The position numbers and the translations under genes were made by a program. A stretch of DNA of 64,000 bases from Laguncularia racemosa. Lineage: Eukaryota > Streptophyta > Magnoliopsida > Myrtales > Combretaceae. Shown one piece after another: positions 33,376 through 45,211 of this stretch. Where the stretch lies: contig JBBMOL010000013.1 in assembly GCA_037954665.1 (NCBI GenBank), forward strand, positions 6,324,001 through 6,388,000. Direction: 5' to 3'. Position 1 is the stretch's first letter; each line of letters opens with the position of its first letter. The notes below the pieces were generated by a model that saw only the letters and a program-made list of their open reading frames with translations, was not told where the DNA came from and ran no database searches.

Positions 33376-35696
33376 ATGGATCCTATAAGTAACGAGGCTG
33401 CAATGGAACCAATGGAACCTATTAATGTGGATCATGTATCTGAAGTTGGTGGGCATAACGATAATCTACAACCAGGATCTTCTCAATCTAAAGAACGTGT
33501 AGGTAAGAAGGCTCGAGTAGGTAGCTCTTCTTCTGAAGTTTGGGAATTATTTACAAAAATTGGTATTGGGAATGATGGTAAAAATAGGGCTAAGTGTAAA
33601 GCATGTGGGAAGGAATATGTGATTGGAACACATTCACATGGAACTTCATCTTTACGTCGACATATAGAGAAGTGTCGTTTGAGTCAAATTCCTAGATATC
33701 ATGATGTTGGTGATATGATAATTGATCATGCGGGGAAGTTAAGATCAAGAAAACCTGATCCTAAATTTGCTCGTGAGGTCATGGCTATGGCTATTATTGA
33801 GCATGATCTGCCATTTTCATTTGTTGAATATAGGAGGATTACACAGTTTATAAGGCTATATAATCCTGATTATAAGCCAATCAGTAGAAAAACTGCTACA
33901 TCAGATGTTTGGAATTTATATTTGACTCAGAAGGAGAATTTGAAACAAATTTTGCAAAAAATTTCAGGGAAAGTATGCTTGACCTCTGATTTATGGACTA
34001 CTTCTACTAGTGAGGGATATATTTGTTTGACTGCACATTATGTGGATGCCAATTGGAAATTGAATAATAAAATTCTTGCTTTTTCTAAAATGCTCCCTCC
34101 TCACTCAGGGTTTGAGTTGTCGAAAAAAGTATTTGAATTTCTGAAAGATTGGGGCATAGATAGGAAGATATTCTCCCTTACATTGGATAATGCATCTGCA
34201 AATGATTGTATGCAAGATTTTCTGAAAGAGCAATTGAATTTACAACATAGTTTGTTATGTAGTGGTGAGTTTTTTCATATTAGATGTTGTGCTTATATTC
34301 TTCACTTGATCGTTAAAGAAGGATTGGATGTAAGTAGTGAAGTATTGCACAAAGTAAGGGAAAGTGTGAATATGTGAAGGGTTCTGAGAGTAGAATGAAA
34401 CACTTTTTGGAGTGTGTTGAATAGGTTGGCAACATTGATACGAATATCGGTTTGCGCTTGGATGTAACTACTAGATGGAATTCCACTTATCTTATGCTTG
34501 ATAGCGCACTCAGGTATCGACGTGCTTTTTCTTGCTTTCAATTGAATGATCGTCATTATAAATACTGTCCAACCATTGATGAGTGGGAAAGAGCAGAAAA
34601 GATATGCAAGTTTTTGAGCCCGTTTCATAGTATCACCAATTTGATGTCAGGATCATCATATCCAACATCAAACCACTATTTTTTGCAAGTATGGAGGATT
34701 GAATGCTTGCTCAATGAAAATTTAAATAGTGAAGATCATGTCATAAGGGAGATGTCCATTAGAATGAAACAGAAGTTCGATAAGTATTGGAGTGATTATA
34801 GTGTTATCCTTGCACTTGGAGCAATCTTTGATCCTCAAATGAAATTTGATTTTTTGAGCTTCTGTTTTAACAAACTTGATCCCCTCACTTGTGAAGAGAA
34901 GATGGCTCATATAAAAAGCAAGTTATATAAACTTTATGGAGAATATGAGAAGAGCAAAACAGATCACATATCTAGAAGTAGAAGCAATCAGGTTGGATCA
35001 TCTCCTCAAACACAAGACATATCTAGAGGTAACAGCAGTAAGGGAGCAGCAACACATAGAGCTGGAAAGGGCTTGGAAATTGATTTTGCTACATTAGTAG
35101 TAAGTTTAATAATTTTTTATTTCCTTAATAATTTTTTTTGTAATATATATTGGTATGTAAATAGTTTTTTCTTAATATTGTAGGAATCCCGGTACCATCA
35201 AGTAGAAGTACAAAGTTCTGGTAAATCTTCTTTAGATATTTATCTAGATGAGCCAGTAATGGATATGAACTTCTACTCAGAATTGGATGTGTTACAACAT
35301 TGGAAGAGTCAAAGCCAGAGATATCCTGATTTATCTATCATGGCCTCCGATGTGCTTAGCATTCCAATTACTACTGTAGCGTCGGAGTCAGCTTTCAGTA
35401 TCGGCGCTCGTGTACTTAATAAGTATCGCAGTTCTATGCTTCCATCCAATGTAGAAGCTCTAATTTGTACACGAAATTGGTTACAAGGATTTGCATGTGA
35501 AGGTAATTTTTTTTTGTTCTATTTCCAATAATGTCTTTTAATGTATTCACCCTAATATAATATATTCCTAATTATATGTGTAATCTTATAAATTGTAGAT
35601 CAAGAAGAAGACAATGGGAGTGTGGGTAGGACTGCGACTACTTCATCGAAAGGAGACTCCAATTTAGTTATTGATGATTATGATAGTGATGATTGA
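33376..35696 (+). pseudogene. hAT transposase with BED zinc finger, one frameshift and one stop
   Basis: The first block (33376-34377) has a BED finger with C74, C77, H96 and C100. The RNase H-like core follows, with TSDLW (D205) and LTLDNASAND (D271). Near 34366-34374 the frame shifts, and a TAG lies at 34422-34424 in the continuing frame. The second block runs to 35099. Intron 1 (35100-35183) and intron 2 (35503-35598) have GT/AG borders and join in phase. Exon 2 encodes the C-terminal hAT dimerisation region with the catalytic-Glu motif ASESAFS and RNWL; exon 3 ends with an acidic tail at TGA 35694-35696. It resembles RICESLEEPER/Ac-type proteins. With only two lesions it decayed recently, or the lesions are sequencing errors. 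Confidence 0.9.
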
Positions 35697-35925
35697 TTTA
35701 TATATGTAATTTTATTTGCTTCATTATTATATTTGTTTTCCTTTGTAATTAGTAAAAATTGAAAAGTACTTTATCTTAATTGCTTGATTATCATTTTAAG
35801 TACATATAAATTGAAATCTCTATTCAAGCATCATTTTTATAGTAAGAAAAAGAGAGAGAGAGTAACTTAAATGTCAACTAATCTAATTTACTTTGTTTAC
35901 AAATGATGAAGGCACAAGAGACACG
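35697..35925 (+). other. 3' UTR of hAT transposase
   Basis: AT-rich sequence between the transposase stop and the 3' subterminal array. Confidence 0.5.
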
Positions 35926-36080
35926 GGACACACGGCCGTGTAGTGATTGGTAGACTTCCACAGAATCATACACGGTCTCCATACACGGCCGTGCATCGTG
36001 ACCGTGTATTCGATCAAGATTTCCACAGAATCATACACAGTCCCCATACACGGCCGTGTATGAGACCGTTTGTAGGTTTT
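35926..36080. repeat. 3' subterminal CACGG motif array of the hAT element
   Basis: ACACGGCCGTGTA, ACACGGTCTCC and related copies recur between 35928 and 36070, mirroring the left array. Long GCGGG-rich terminal sequence follows to 36268. Confidence 0.7.
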
Positions 36081-36276
36081 TTTTTAAAATGTTTTTTGCA
36101 CAAGGGAAAAAAAAAATTTGCGGGTCATTGTGGGTTGGCCCGCTTGGCCCGCGAGGCGGGGCGGGTCGACTTTTCTGACCTGCCAGCCTTGCGGGCCAGT
36201 GCGGGCCAACCCGCGATGATCCGCGGGTCGGGGCGGGCCGGCCCAGACGGCCCGCATTATCGGCCCTATAAGTGAG

Positions 36277-37497
36277 CAGAGGACTGGCTCGACTTCCAAA
36301 ACTCCATGGAAATCCACGTAGAAGAGAAACTCCACTGATTCAAAGCCTAAGGAAGACGTAAAAGCTAAGAATCCAGTTGCTGCACCTAAGGGAAAGACTG
36401 ACACTAAACCCCCTTCTAAGATGAGAGATATAAAGTGTTTTAGGTGTTAGGGATTTGAGCACATTGTATCCCAATATCCAAATTAGAGGGCTATAATTAT
36501 CAGTGATAATTGGGATGTAGAGAGTGTGAGCTCTGAGGATGAGGAGGAGTCACCATCACAGGAGTATGAGGATGTTAACTTAGAGGGACCCGTGAATGGC
36601 AAGTTGTATGTTACGAGGAGAGTGCTTAGTATACAACCCCAGGAGGATGGTGAGGGGATCCAGCGTGAACATATTTTTCATACACGGTGTCATGTGCAAG
36701 GTAGAGTATGTAGCTTGATAATCGATAGTGGTAGCTGCACTAATATTGCTAGCACTTTGCTAGTAGAAAAGATGCAGTTGAAAGCAGTGAAGTATCCTAA
36801 ACCATGTCAATTGCAGTGGTTGAGTGATTGTGGGGAGGTTAAGGTAATCAAGCAGGTACTTATAGCCTACTCTATAGGGAGCTACAAAGACGAGGTTATG
36901 TGTGATGTGGTACCTATGCAAGCTAGCCACATCTTGTTAAGGCGACCTTGGCAGTTTGATAGGAAGGTTATACACGATGGGTACAAGAATCAATATTCCT
37001 TTGTTTTAAACAAAAGGAATGTGGTTCTTACTCCATAGAAACCATAGGAAGCTTGTGAGGACCAAGTGAAAATTGCCAAAGAAGTTAGAGCGAAACACGA
37101 GTGTGCGAGAGCAAGGAGAGAAAAAAGAAAAGAGTGAGAGATAAACACTGGTGAGCTATGAGGGAAGAGAGTCTGAAACACTGAGATGAGAGAAAATTGT
37201 AAGAAAAAGTAAGTGTGAGAGTGCAATGTTGGCGAGGAAACAATTACTTGTACTTATGTACAAGGATGTTTATTTTACTTATACTGACACTAATCTTTCG
37301 TTACCTGGTATGGTGTTTTCTTTTGACTTTGTTACAGGAACAGATGAGCTAGCCGTGGATGAGAGGAAATTGGATGCGATTCAAAAGTGGCCAATACCAA
37401 AGGGACATGTCAGGACTGTGTTTCATCCGAAAGAAAAGGTTTGGGTGCATTTGAGAAAAGAAACCAAATGAGTCTCTCCACATCTTGGAGCAACAAA
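36277..37497 (+). pseudogene. Rest of chromovirus gag-pol with large internal deletion
   Basis: Continues the gag frame after the hAT: a damaged zinc knuckle KCFRC with a stop at the next codon (near 36450), then an acidic linker and the protease (36526-37038; IIDSGSCTN, then CDVVPMQASHILL and RRPWQFDRK). At 37226-37471 an RT-like piece (VDERKLDAIQKWPIPK) joins directly to an integrase C-terminal piece (FHPKEKVWVHLRKE). Most of RT, all of RNase H and most of integrase are therefore deleted. No 3' LTR was found after it. Confidence 0.82.
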
Positions 37498-40400
37498 TTG
37501 AGGTACATTCAGCTTTGAAATTGACGAAGCATAGATAAAATTATTTGCAATTTGTTAACTTCTCTTCTCAAAACCCCCCCCCCCCCCCCCCCCCCCCCAC
37601 CCCCCTCTTCATTATTCTCGTATTAAAGGAATGGACTATAGATTCTCCCAAAGTGGAGTGGATGGAAAAGATTTTTCATACACCTATGACATTATCTAGG
37701 AATACTTTCAAAGCTCACCATTCCCAATGGAAAAGGAGGAAGCCAATGCCCCCCACTAATAGTTAGCAATGCACTCTAACATGTGAGTAGAAAAAGATGT
37801 TGAAGAAGACAAAGTCATGATTGATGTTATAGATAATGTCAACTATATTGCAAGGATTCAATGGGGAGGAAGAAACCAAGCACATCAACAAAGCTAGCAA
37901 ACAGTCACTAAAGTCAAAAGTAACGTCATTTATCAAGCGAAAGAGTACTTGACTCATGACAACCTCACACAAGAATTATAGTGAAAAGGGAAGGAGAAAA
38001 GGAAAGAAGTCCTATTGAGTTGTCATCATAGACTAGCTTCTATGTCTTATTATGGTTTACTTAAATTGCTTGTTATGGATGTTTTTTGTATTCCTACTAA
38101 TGGTTTATATATTTTTTTGGAGTTTGATTGTATAAAATATGAAATGTGGTTGACATGTTAGTGTTATCCTAGGAGAAGTTTTTGGAGGGCAAAATCTAGT
38201 TTTGTGTCTTTTTTTTAGTCTGATGTTACCATCGATACTAATGTCAACTAGTTGTGTGTTAAAATTGGCACACTTTATGTTTCAATCAAATATATGGATT
38301 AAGTAATGTGCTATTTCACTACTTAAGTTACATGTCATTGTAGTAGTTTTATTACATTTTCAGTTAACAACTTAAAGTTTTATTGAAAAAGTGATGGGAA
38401 AAGAAAATGGACTTACAAGGTTGGAGTAGCTACACATCTTTATATGCCAGGATCTATCAAGTGAACTACTATTTCTATTCATGTGGAAGTTACAGCAAAA
38501 ATTTTCTTGCAGTTTTTCTTTTTACAAAATTAAAATTACAATATCTGTACCCGAGTAGAATCTATATTGTAAGTTTCAATGAAAGTAACAATGCAATACT
38601 TGTATTAAGAAATGTTCATTACAATCCAATTACTAGCATGAAGAAAGTAACGGCACAATAATTGCATAAAATTATGAAGAGTGATTACTAATTGCTAAAC
38701 TAAGCAACTTGTTCTTAAAGGCACTACAAGATTAAAAGAGTAACTGCTAAACTAAGTAACAATGAAAACCATTTAAACCAGATTTGAAGCCAAAACAGCA
38801 ACATGATAGCAGCCAAGACAGTAAGCAAGACAACAGCCAAAACAGCAGCAAAATAGTATAACAAAGTAAGTGATAGCAGTACAAAACAACAAGTAACACA
38901 ATTGCAAATAATAGCAGAAAACTCAGCACACTAGCAAATAGCAAAATGACAGTAGCAAAAAGCAACCAGCAGCAACACTACAATTTAGCTAATAATGAAA
39001 ACTAGCAACTTTAATTTACGCCAAACTAAGTAGCCACAATCAAACCATAACTCTAACTTGCATTTGGGAAAACTTTGGACAGATCTAAGTAAGAGTACAG
39101 TAAATTCGATGTTGACAATAGAAAATGAATGGAGAATAAAAGCTATGAATTTTAATTGGAATTAGTAATCCAAGCAAGATCACTCAATGCAATAAATGTT
39201 AAAAATCAAAATATAATGACCAATACAAAGAAATGCAAAAGGTTACTGACTAGTAGTGTAATTTGTCCATAGATCATGCAAGTGCAATATATGTCACAAT
39301 CACTATGACTATTTTCAAGTTGTAGGTATTACAACTCCAACCAAACTTATCCCTTTACTACTTTAGAAATCTTAACTATTTTGTTAGCTTTCCCAAAAAA
39401 AAATTTAGCTAACTTGGTCTTCATACTTATACACAGAATCAACTAAAGTAATTTATAAAACATAAGTGAAACTAGTGAAATCAAATGGCACTATTTGAAT
39501 ATATTTGCCATGTACATGCAAATGAATGATCAAAAGAGTTGTACTTGTCAAAGAATTGTTATAGGTTCCTATCATAATGCATGGATATTTAACAAGGTTC
39601 TTATTGTTTACTTTCTAGGTCCTTTAGAGAAATAATTACCAAGTGAAAAAGGACAATTCTCTCTAGATGCTTAACTTTTCCCTTGCCTGCGTAAGCAATA
39701 CCAAATTGGTGCACTTAAAGCATAGCCATAAAACCTAAAGATTGCTTTGACTATTAGGACTAAAACATTCTACATTACCTATAAAACTTTTTCAACCTTC
39801 AAATGCCGTATTAAATAGAGCTCTTTGATTTTCTTTTTATAAAGATATTATTATTTTGTCAACATCAAAGTTTAAATTGATACTAATGACATTGAGATGA
39901 ATTTTACATCCCTTGTAAGGTGCCTACAAAAGAAGGAGGAAACCAAGAAAAGATTAAAACACCTTTTCCTCCTATTTGAGTACAGAGGCATGGTTGTAAT
40001 TGAGCTTGCTAGCTCCATGCACATGGACCACCCTATAGACTCTGTGCGTTAGTTAAGTACAAAATGCACTTTCTAGTTAGGCCTAAGAAGCGTCATTGAT
40101 AAGATTAATGAATACCTCATGCAAACATGTCAGATCTTAGACCTTATCAATTAGGTTGACTCCTTAAGGTGAACACGATACTTTTTTTTGCTAATCATAT
40201 ATCTAAAATTTCTTACATCTTATTAAATTAGACTCATGTCATCTCTAATGCATCTCCTCAATTATATGACAAAAATGATAAACATCCTATGGAATTTGTT
40301 TATGTGCAAAAATCCTTATATTACAATAATATTTTCTCAGCAACTAATTACAATGGCTAATTGAAATGCTTGTAGCAAATTCCACTATGGACCACTTGAT

Positions 40401-43170
40401 AATTGTCACCTATAGAGTTGAAATTGGATATGGCAGATGGAGGCTTGACTTTGTAAGAGGCTTGATTTTGTAAGAGGTTTTTTGGGTGATTATGTCAAGG
40501 ACTACTTGGATGCTAGTGAACCTTACTTTGTATGTTGGTGAATATTGGATTCTTGTAAAGTTTCTGATTCTTATTATGAGAAAAATATGCTCTTGCTAAC
40601 ATTTTTTACCCCAAAAAAAAGGCAAATTGTGCTTTTCTATCCAACTATCATTTATCCTCTTCTATTTTCCTTGCAGCCTTTTGTAGAAAGATTCAAATAA
40701 AAAGGTGTCGACATAAACACAATTGATTTTTCCTCCTCTTTTATATTTAAGTACTTGTATTTATCCAGGAAAATAATAATAATAATAAGCCCTACTTGCT
40801 GTAAACATAAAGACATCTATACAGAGACAAACACAAAGGATCTTTCCTCCACTAATTCAACAGAAGTTCATATTAGTTTCTACAACTTACAACCCATCTG
40901 ACCAATATGTTTCCCCTTGCAACTAACTTCATTACAAAAAACTAGTTCCACCACAAAAAAAAAAGGGATAGCATTCACTACATTAAAAAACAATACTCCT
41001 TAGACAAAAATGAATTACAAAAACCAACCTGACTACTAGCACAGCAATCAGCTTCACCATCTTCATCCAATTCGCTTCAATAGGTCATTACACTCGCCTC
41101 CCTTGACCACTTGCATTTTGCATTAATGCCCTTGTTTCTAACAAATCGTTAATGACTTGTTTTGCATGCTCAAGGAAGACCAGACCATACCACCTAAAAA
41201 AACCATACCCTCCTTCCTTGTACTTTAGACATAAAAAAGAAACACCTTTTGGGATTTTCGAGCGTCCATGAGGTCAACAACAATGTCCTTAATCTACACC
41301 TACACCATGGGTACCCTCCTTCATTATTGTCTTCAAACATGGGAGATCTTAACGATGATGATTGGCGCAAGATCTTACCACCACTTCAGCTAAAATAGCT
41401 TGACATTAGATTCTTCTTTTTTTTTTCTTCCTTTAGACTTGCAAAATGAACTTTGGGTGTGAGGGTTTACTTTTTCCTTCTCGCCTTTACCAAAGAAAAT
41501 GATGCCATATGCTTTTGTACATGTATTTTTATATTTTTGCCCTTGTTCACTCATAACTTGTTCCTTCCAACATGTCAAGCATGCCCACCTAGATGCCACA
41601 AAGGAAATCATTCAATGCCCATTTACTTGCTATTCATTATAAACACTAAATTGAGCAACTTTTGCTCTGTCTGGCACTAAGTTGCAATTTTTTTTTCTTC
41701 AAACACTATCCAACTTTGAAAGTTCAGGCACTTCTATGCCCATTTCCCTAGTTATTTATTATATATATTTATTTAAAATTAGTACTTAGCCATACTCTCG
41801 GGTTCCTAGTCTAGTATATTTAAGTGCATTATTTTTTGTTTTCTTTATGTGTGTTCAATTCTTTGATATTTGAAATGGAATGTTTAGATATCCAAACTAT
41901 TAAAAATGTGTTATCAAACTCTATTTTCATTATTTTTCTCATAAAAAATAATTATAAAAGCATACAAAAAAATTATATGACATGGAGAAAAGAAAGAACT
42001 TATGTTTTGAAATATTTTATTATATCTAATTTTTTAAAAATCATTTTACTAATATCAAAATGGTCATGTAAATGTTTAAAAGTGTGATAATAAATATATG
42101 TAGGTTTAAATACACTATTGTAAAGATAAAGAAAGGATTTAAGAGTATAAATAGAAAATATAAGAGATGTATTTAAAATTTCCCCATTTAGATATTCACT
42201 GACAAAATAAAGTACTCATTTAACTAAGACAAATAAAGATATAACTACTTACACCAATTTTTGGTACATCTTCCACCAATGTAGTATTTTAAAACTCGAT
42301 TATGAAAAGATAAGACTACATATAGGGCCTATATTAAAAGAAAAATGAAAATGCACCTATTTTTAGTTATATGTACAAATTATTTTATATATATATATAT
42401 ATATTTATGAAAAAAAATATAAATTTAATACTTAAATTTTACTTATTTTTTGATGTGATTCTTTAATAATTTTTTTCTTTTATTTAAGTCCCAATATTTT
42501 TTATTTTTACAAAAATACGACTTTGATCAACTCTATTAAAATTTCCCTTCAATTACATAATATTATAAAAAAATATAAAAAATGCTCCAAAAATTTGTAC
42601 GAGTTTCACTAAAAACATTTAAAGCCTACAAATTAGAAGTAACTTCTATTTTTATGAAATTTAGGAAACATTAAAATCTGAAATAATATATATATATAAT
42701 AATAATAAAATATATATTGAGATTTCATGTATATATATATAATTTTAATAATTTTTTTCATCCAAAGTAGAACGTGGTCCACCAAATGCTAGAGGGAAAA
42801 GACGGAATTGTAAAAAGTAGGGTGGGTGCTGTCAGCTGTCGACTGAAGCATGTCATGTCGCAGGGAAGATTCCAATTGCCATTTCCTTGTTGGCCCAAGA
42901 AAACACCTCATCATTTTAGGCTCGTGTGTAGGTCCAGTGACGAATGGTTCAACAGTGAGACGCCGGGAAAGTTGTTTGAGCAAGTCCGTGACCTGAAAAA
43001 ATTCGGACGGAGAATATTTTAGAAAATAAATTTTGATAAAAACCGTATGATAATAGGAGATTATATTATAAACTATCCAACGGTTTACATTCAGAACTTA
43101 TTTTTAAGTCACTAATACATAGCACTACATGTCAGTGTTATGATTTAAAATTTAGGAAGTTTTAAGATCC
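37498..43170. other. AT-rich spacer, no gene recognised
   Basis: Contains a C25 run (37574-37598), a degenerate CAGCAA-type low-complexity block (38760-38985) and TA-rich tracts near 42385 and 42685. ORFs are short and unsupported. The 42760-43020 part is less AT-rich but shows no recognisable domain. Confidence 0.5.
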
Positions 43171-44865
43171 TATGGTACCGTTTGGTTACCGGTACTGGAC
43201 AAAACAAGAGTATTGGACAATACTAAAAAAGAAGGACTGGACAAAAAATATTTTTGTATCACGTTTGGTTTGTTCAGTACTGGACAAGGATTTTTGTACT
43301 GTCTAGTGTTTGGATTGCAAAGTACTAGACTGGACATAGTAAATTTGACAGTTTTGCCCTTTTTAATTACTAGAGAAGGCTTTTGTGTTGTGCAGTATTT
43401 GAAATTACAAAGTATTGGACTGGACAAAGTAAAATTGACAATTTTGCCCTTTTTATTTATATCATAGTTATTTATATATATTTGATATTATTATAAAAAA
43501 ATATTTAAAAGTTTAATATATTATATTAAATATTATAGGGAAAAGAATTATATTATTTTTAATGAAATAATACGTTATTTATGATTTTGAATATGTCATT
43601 GGAGACATAAAACACTTTTACACTGAAACATCCACATATCCAGCAACCATTTTGAACAAGTCATTTAGATCGACAAAATTACTAAATCCATCCACAAATT
43701 AGATCGATTAGATTAGAACATCAATCACTTTTTTATTATTTCATAAGGACAAGGCATAAATGACATAAATAAGATATAATCATACGTTTCCATAGTCAAA
43801 GTAGTTTCATGATATGACCTACCAACTACATATAGAAAACCTGCCAACTCTATTGCAGGAGATTCATGAAGTTACAACTTCTACAAAATATGAAAACCGG
43901 TTTAACCATACAAGATACTTGTCGAGTCTAATTTTTTGTTTTCCCATTCCTAATTCGATCTATACCAAACCCTATGCTCATCTAATGTAGATCATCGACT
44001 TGAGTTAGGAATTTCGTTTTATTTTTGGAGTCGCCACCCAACTGTTGTTGGGTGAATTATTTTTGTCGTCTTTTATTGTGTTTTTGAGTGAATTATACTA
44101 GGAAAATGATTTTTATTCCTTTTTTAGGATTGCCCTAAATGAGTACCTACGTATTTGCTATTCAGGATCAAATAAGTCGTAGTTCGCTTTTCTTGAAAAA
44201 CTTTAGTATGTTTGTAAATTTTAATTATGAAATTTCTTTTAATTTATGTTTTTACAATTTTAGGATTTTTCTAAAAAATCTAAACCTAGGCTTGATAATT
44301 TGATTTTTTTGAAAATGATAATTTTAAGGAAAAACACTAATTTTGGATTTATTTAAGAAAATGATTTTTCTAAGTGATAAAAATTCATTTTTTTTATTTT
44401 TCAACTCATTTCTACTATTATAAATTTTTATTGATTTTTTATTTAATTTATTATGATTTTTATTATTTTTATTAACTTTTATTAATTTTCATAATTTTTA
44501 TTAAATTTTTATTGAAAAATTTTCTCCTATTTCAAAATCTAAATCTTTATTTTTATTTTTCTAATCTTTTTATTATTTTCTTTATGAATTTTTACATTTT
44601 TATCATTTATTATTATACTTAGTTTTTTTTTTATTTTCTTTCAAGGTAAGTATAAAGGTCAAATTCAGAATTTAAAAAAAAATTACATTTAGTCCAGTAC
44701 GTAATTTTTAGTACCGAATTACATGTGGTACTAAAATTTCTGATTTTGTCCAGTACGTAATTGGTATTTAGTCCAGTACTTCCTTCATGTGTGGCAACCA
44801 AACGAGGGACAAAAAATTTTGTCCAGTCCAGTGCCAAATTTCAATGCCAACCAAACGCTACTTAT
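43171..44865. mobile_element. Non-autonomous DNA element with TIRs and TACTGGAC repeats
   Basis: The left end GGTACCGTTTGGTT (43174) and the reverse complement of the right end, AGTAGCGTTTGGTT (44862), form inverted termini. A possible 3-bp duplication TAT is at 43171-43173 and 44863-44865. Both arms (about 290 and 220 bp) carry many TACTGGAC or GTCCAGTA copies in opposite orientation. The GTTTGGTT end recalls PIF/Harbinger-type MITEs, but TAT is not their usual TWA duplication, so the superfamily is unsettled. Confidence 0.55.
43920..44640 (-). repeat. Reversed fragment of the solo-LTR family, nested in the TIR element
   Basis: Begins TGTCGAGTCTAATTTT, the reverse complement of the LTR 3' end. 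It continues through the conserved GGAGTCGCCACCCAAC block and TACGTATTTGC region, with internal deletions, and stops before the promoter half. It is about 720 bp long. Confidence 0.82.
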
Positions 44866-45211
44866 ATCTTGTTTGGACAAGAAAAAAAAATGAAAATACA
44901 AAACCATGTTTGTCCCGTGCAGACTCATGCAACTGTTACTCCTTTGTAATTGAATTTTTATGGACAGTGGACACGGGCACAAGGTCATGAAAGTATTTTG
45001 CTCATGTTTTCCTTGCGAGCATTACTCTCGATAGTCCAAAAAGCCCACGTGGATCCCTGCACAAGCACAACGACAAAAAAAGGTACCACTTTCCCAAAAC
45101 CGAAGAACACGCTAACGTTAACACCATGTTTCTCTTCAATTCTTAGAACCTCAGACCACTAGAACAATAGCAAACCCCTTCACTTCTCTATCCTCAATTC
45201 TCCTATTTTCC
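44866..45211 (+). promoter_or_regulatory. LecRK 5' flank
   Basis: Only about 350 bp separate the TIR element from the LecRK start codon. The last 60 bp are CT-rich leader-like sequence. No convincing TATA box was chosen. Confidence 0.4.

Larger units (their letters stand above)
32178..36276 (+). mobile_element. hAT transposon (Ac-like), 8-bp target duplication TAAGTGAG
   Basis: The element is 4083 bp (32186-36268). Identical 8-bp duplications TAAGTGAG flank it (32178-32185 and 36269-36276), the hallmark of hAT insertion. Terminal inverted repeats start TAGGG and are short and imperfect. The first and last 150-200 bp are very GC-rich (repeated GCGGG and CCCGC). Subterminal arrays of CACGG-type motifs follow at both ends, and a nearly complete transposase gene lies between. 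It inserted into the gag of an older retroelement. Confidence 0.95.

Noticed and set aside
38747..38965. Minus-strand Leu-rich ORF that looks like a membrane protein
   Set aside because: It is the translation of a degenerate CAGCAA low-complexity tract.
42774..43022. ORF in a less AT-rich stretch
   Set aside because: No domain, no start context or splice signals, and no support on the other strand.
43171..43173. TAT as firm proof of PIF/Harbinger insertion
   Set aside because: Three bases can match by chance and the family normally duplicates TAA or TTA.
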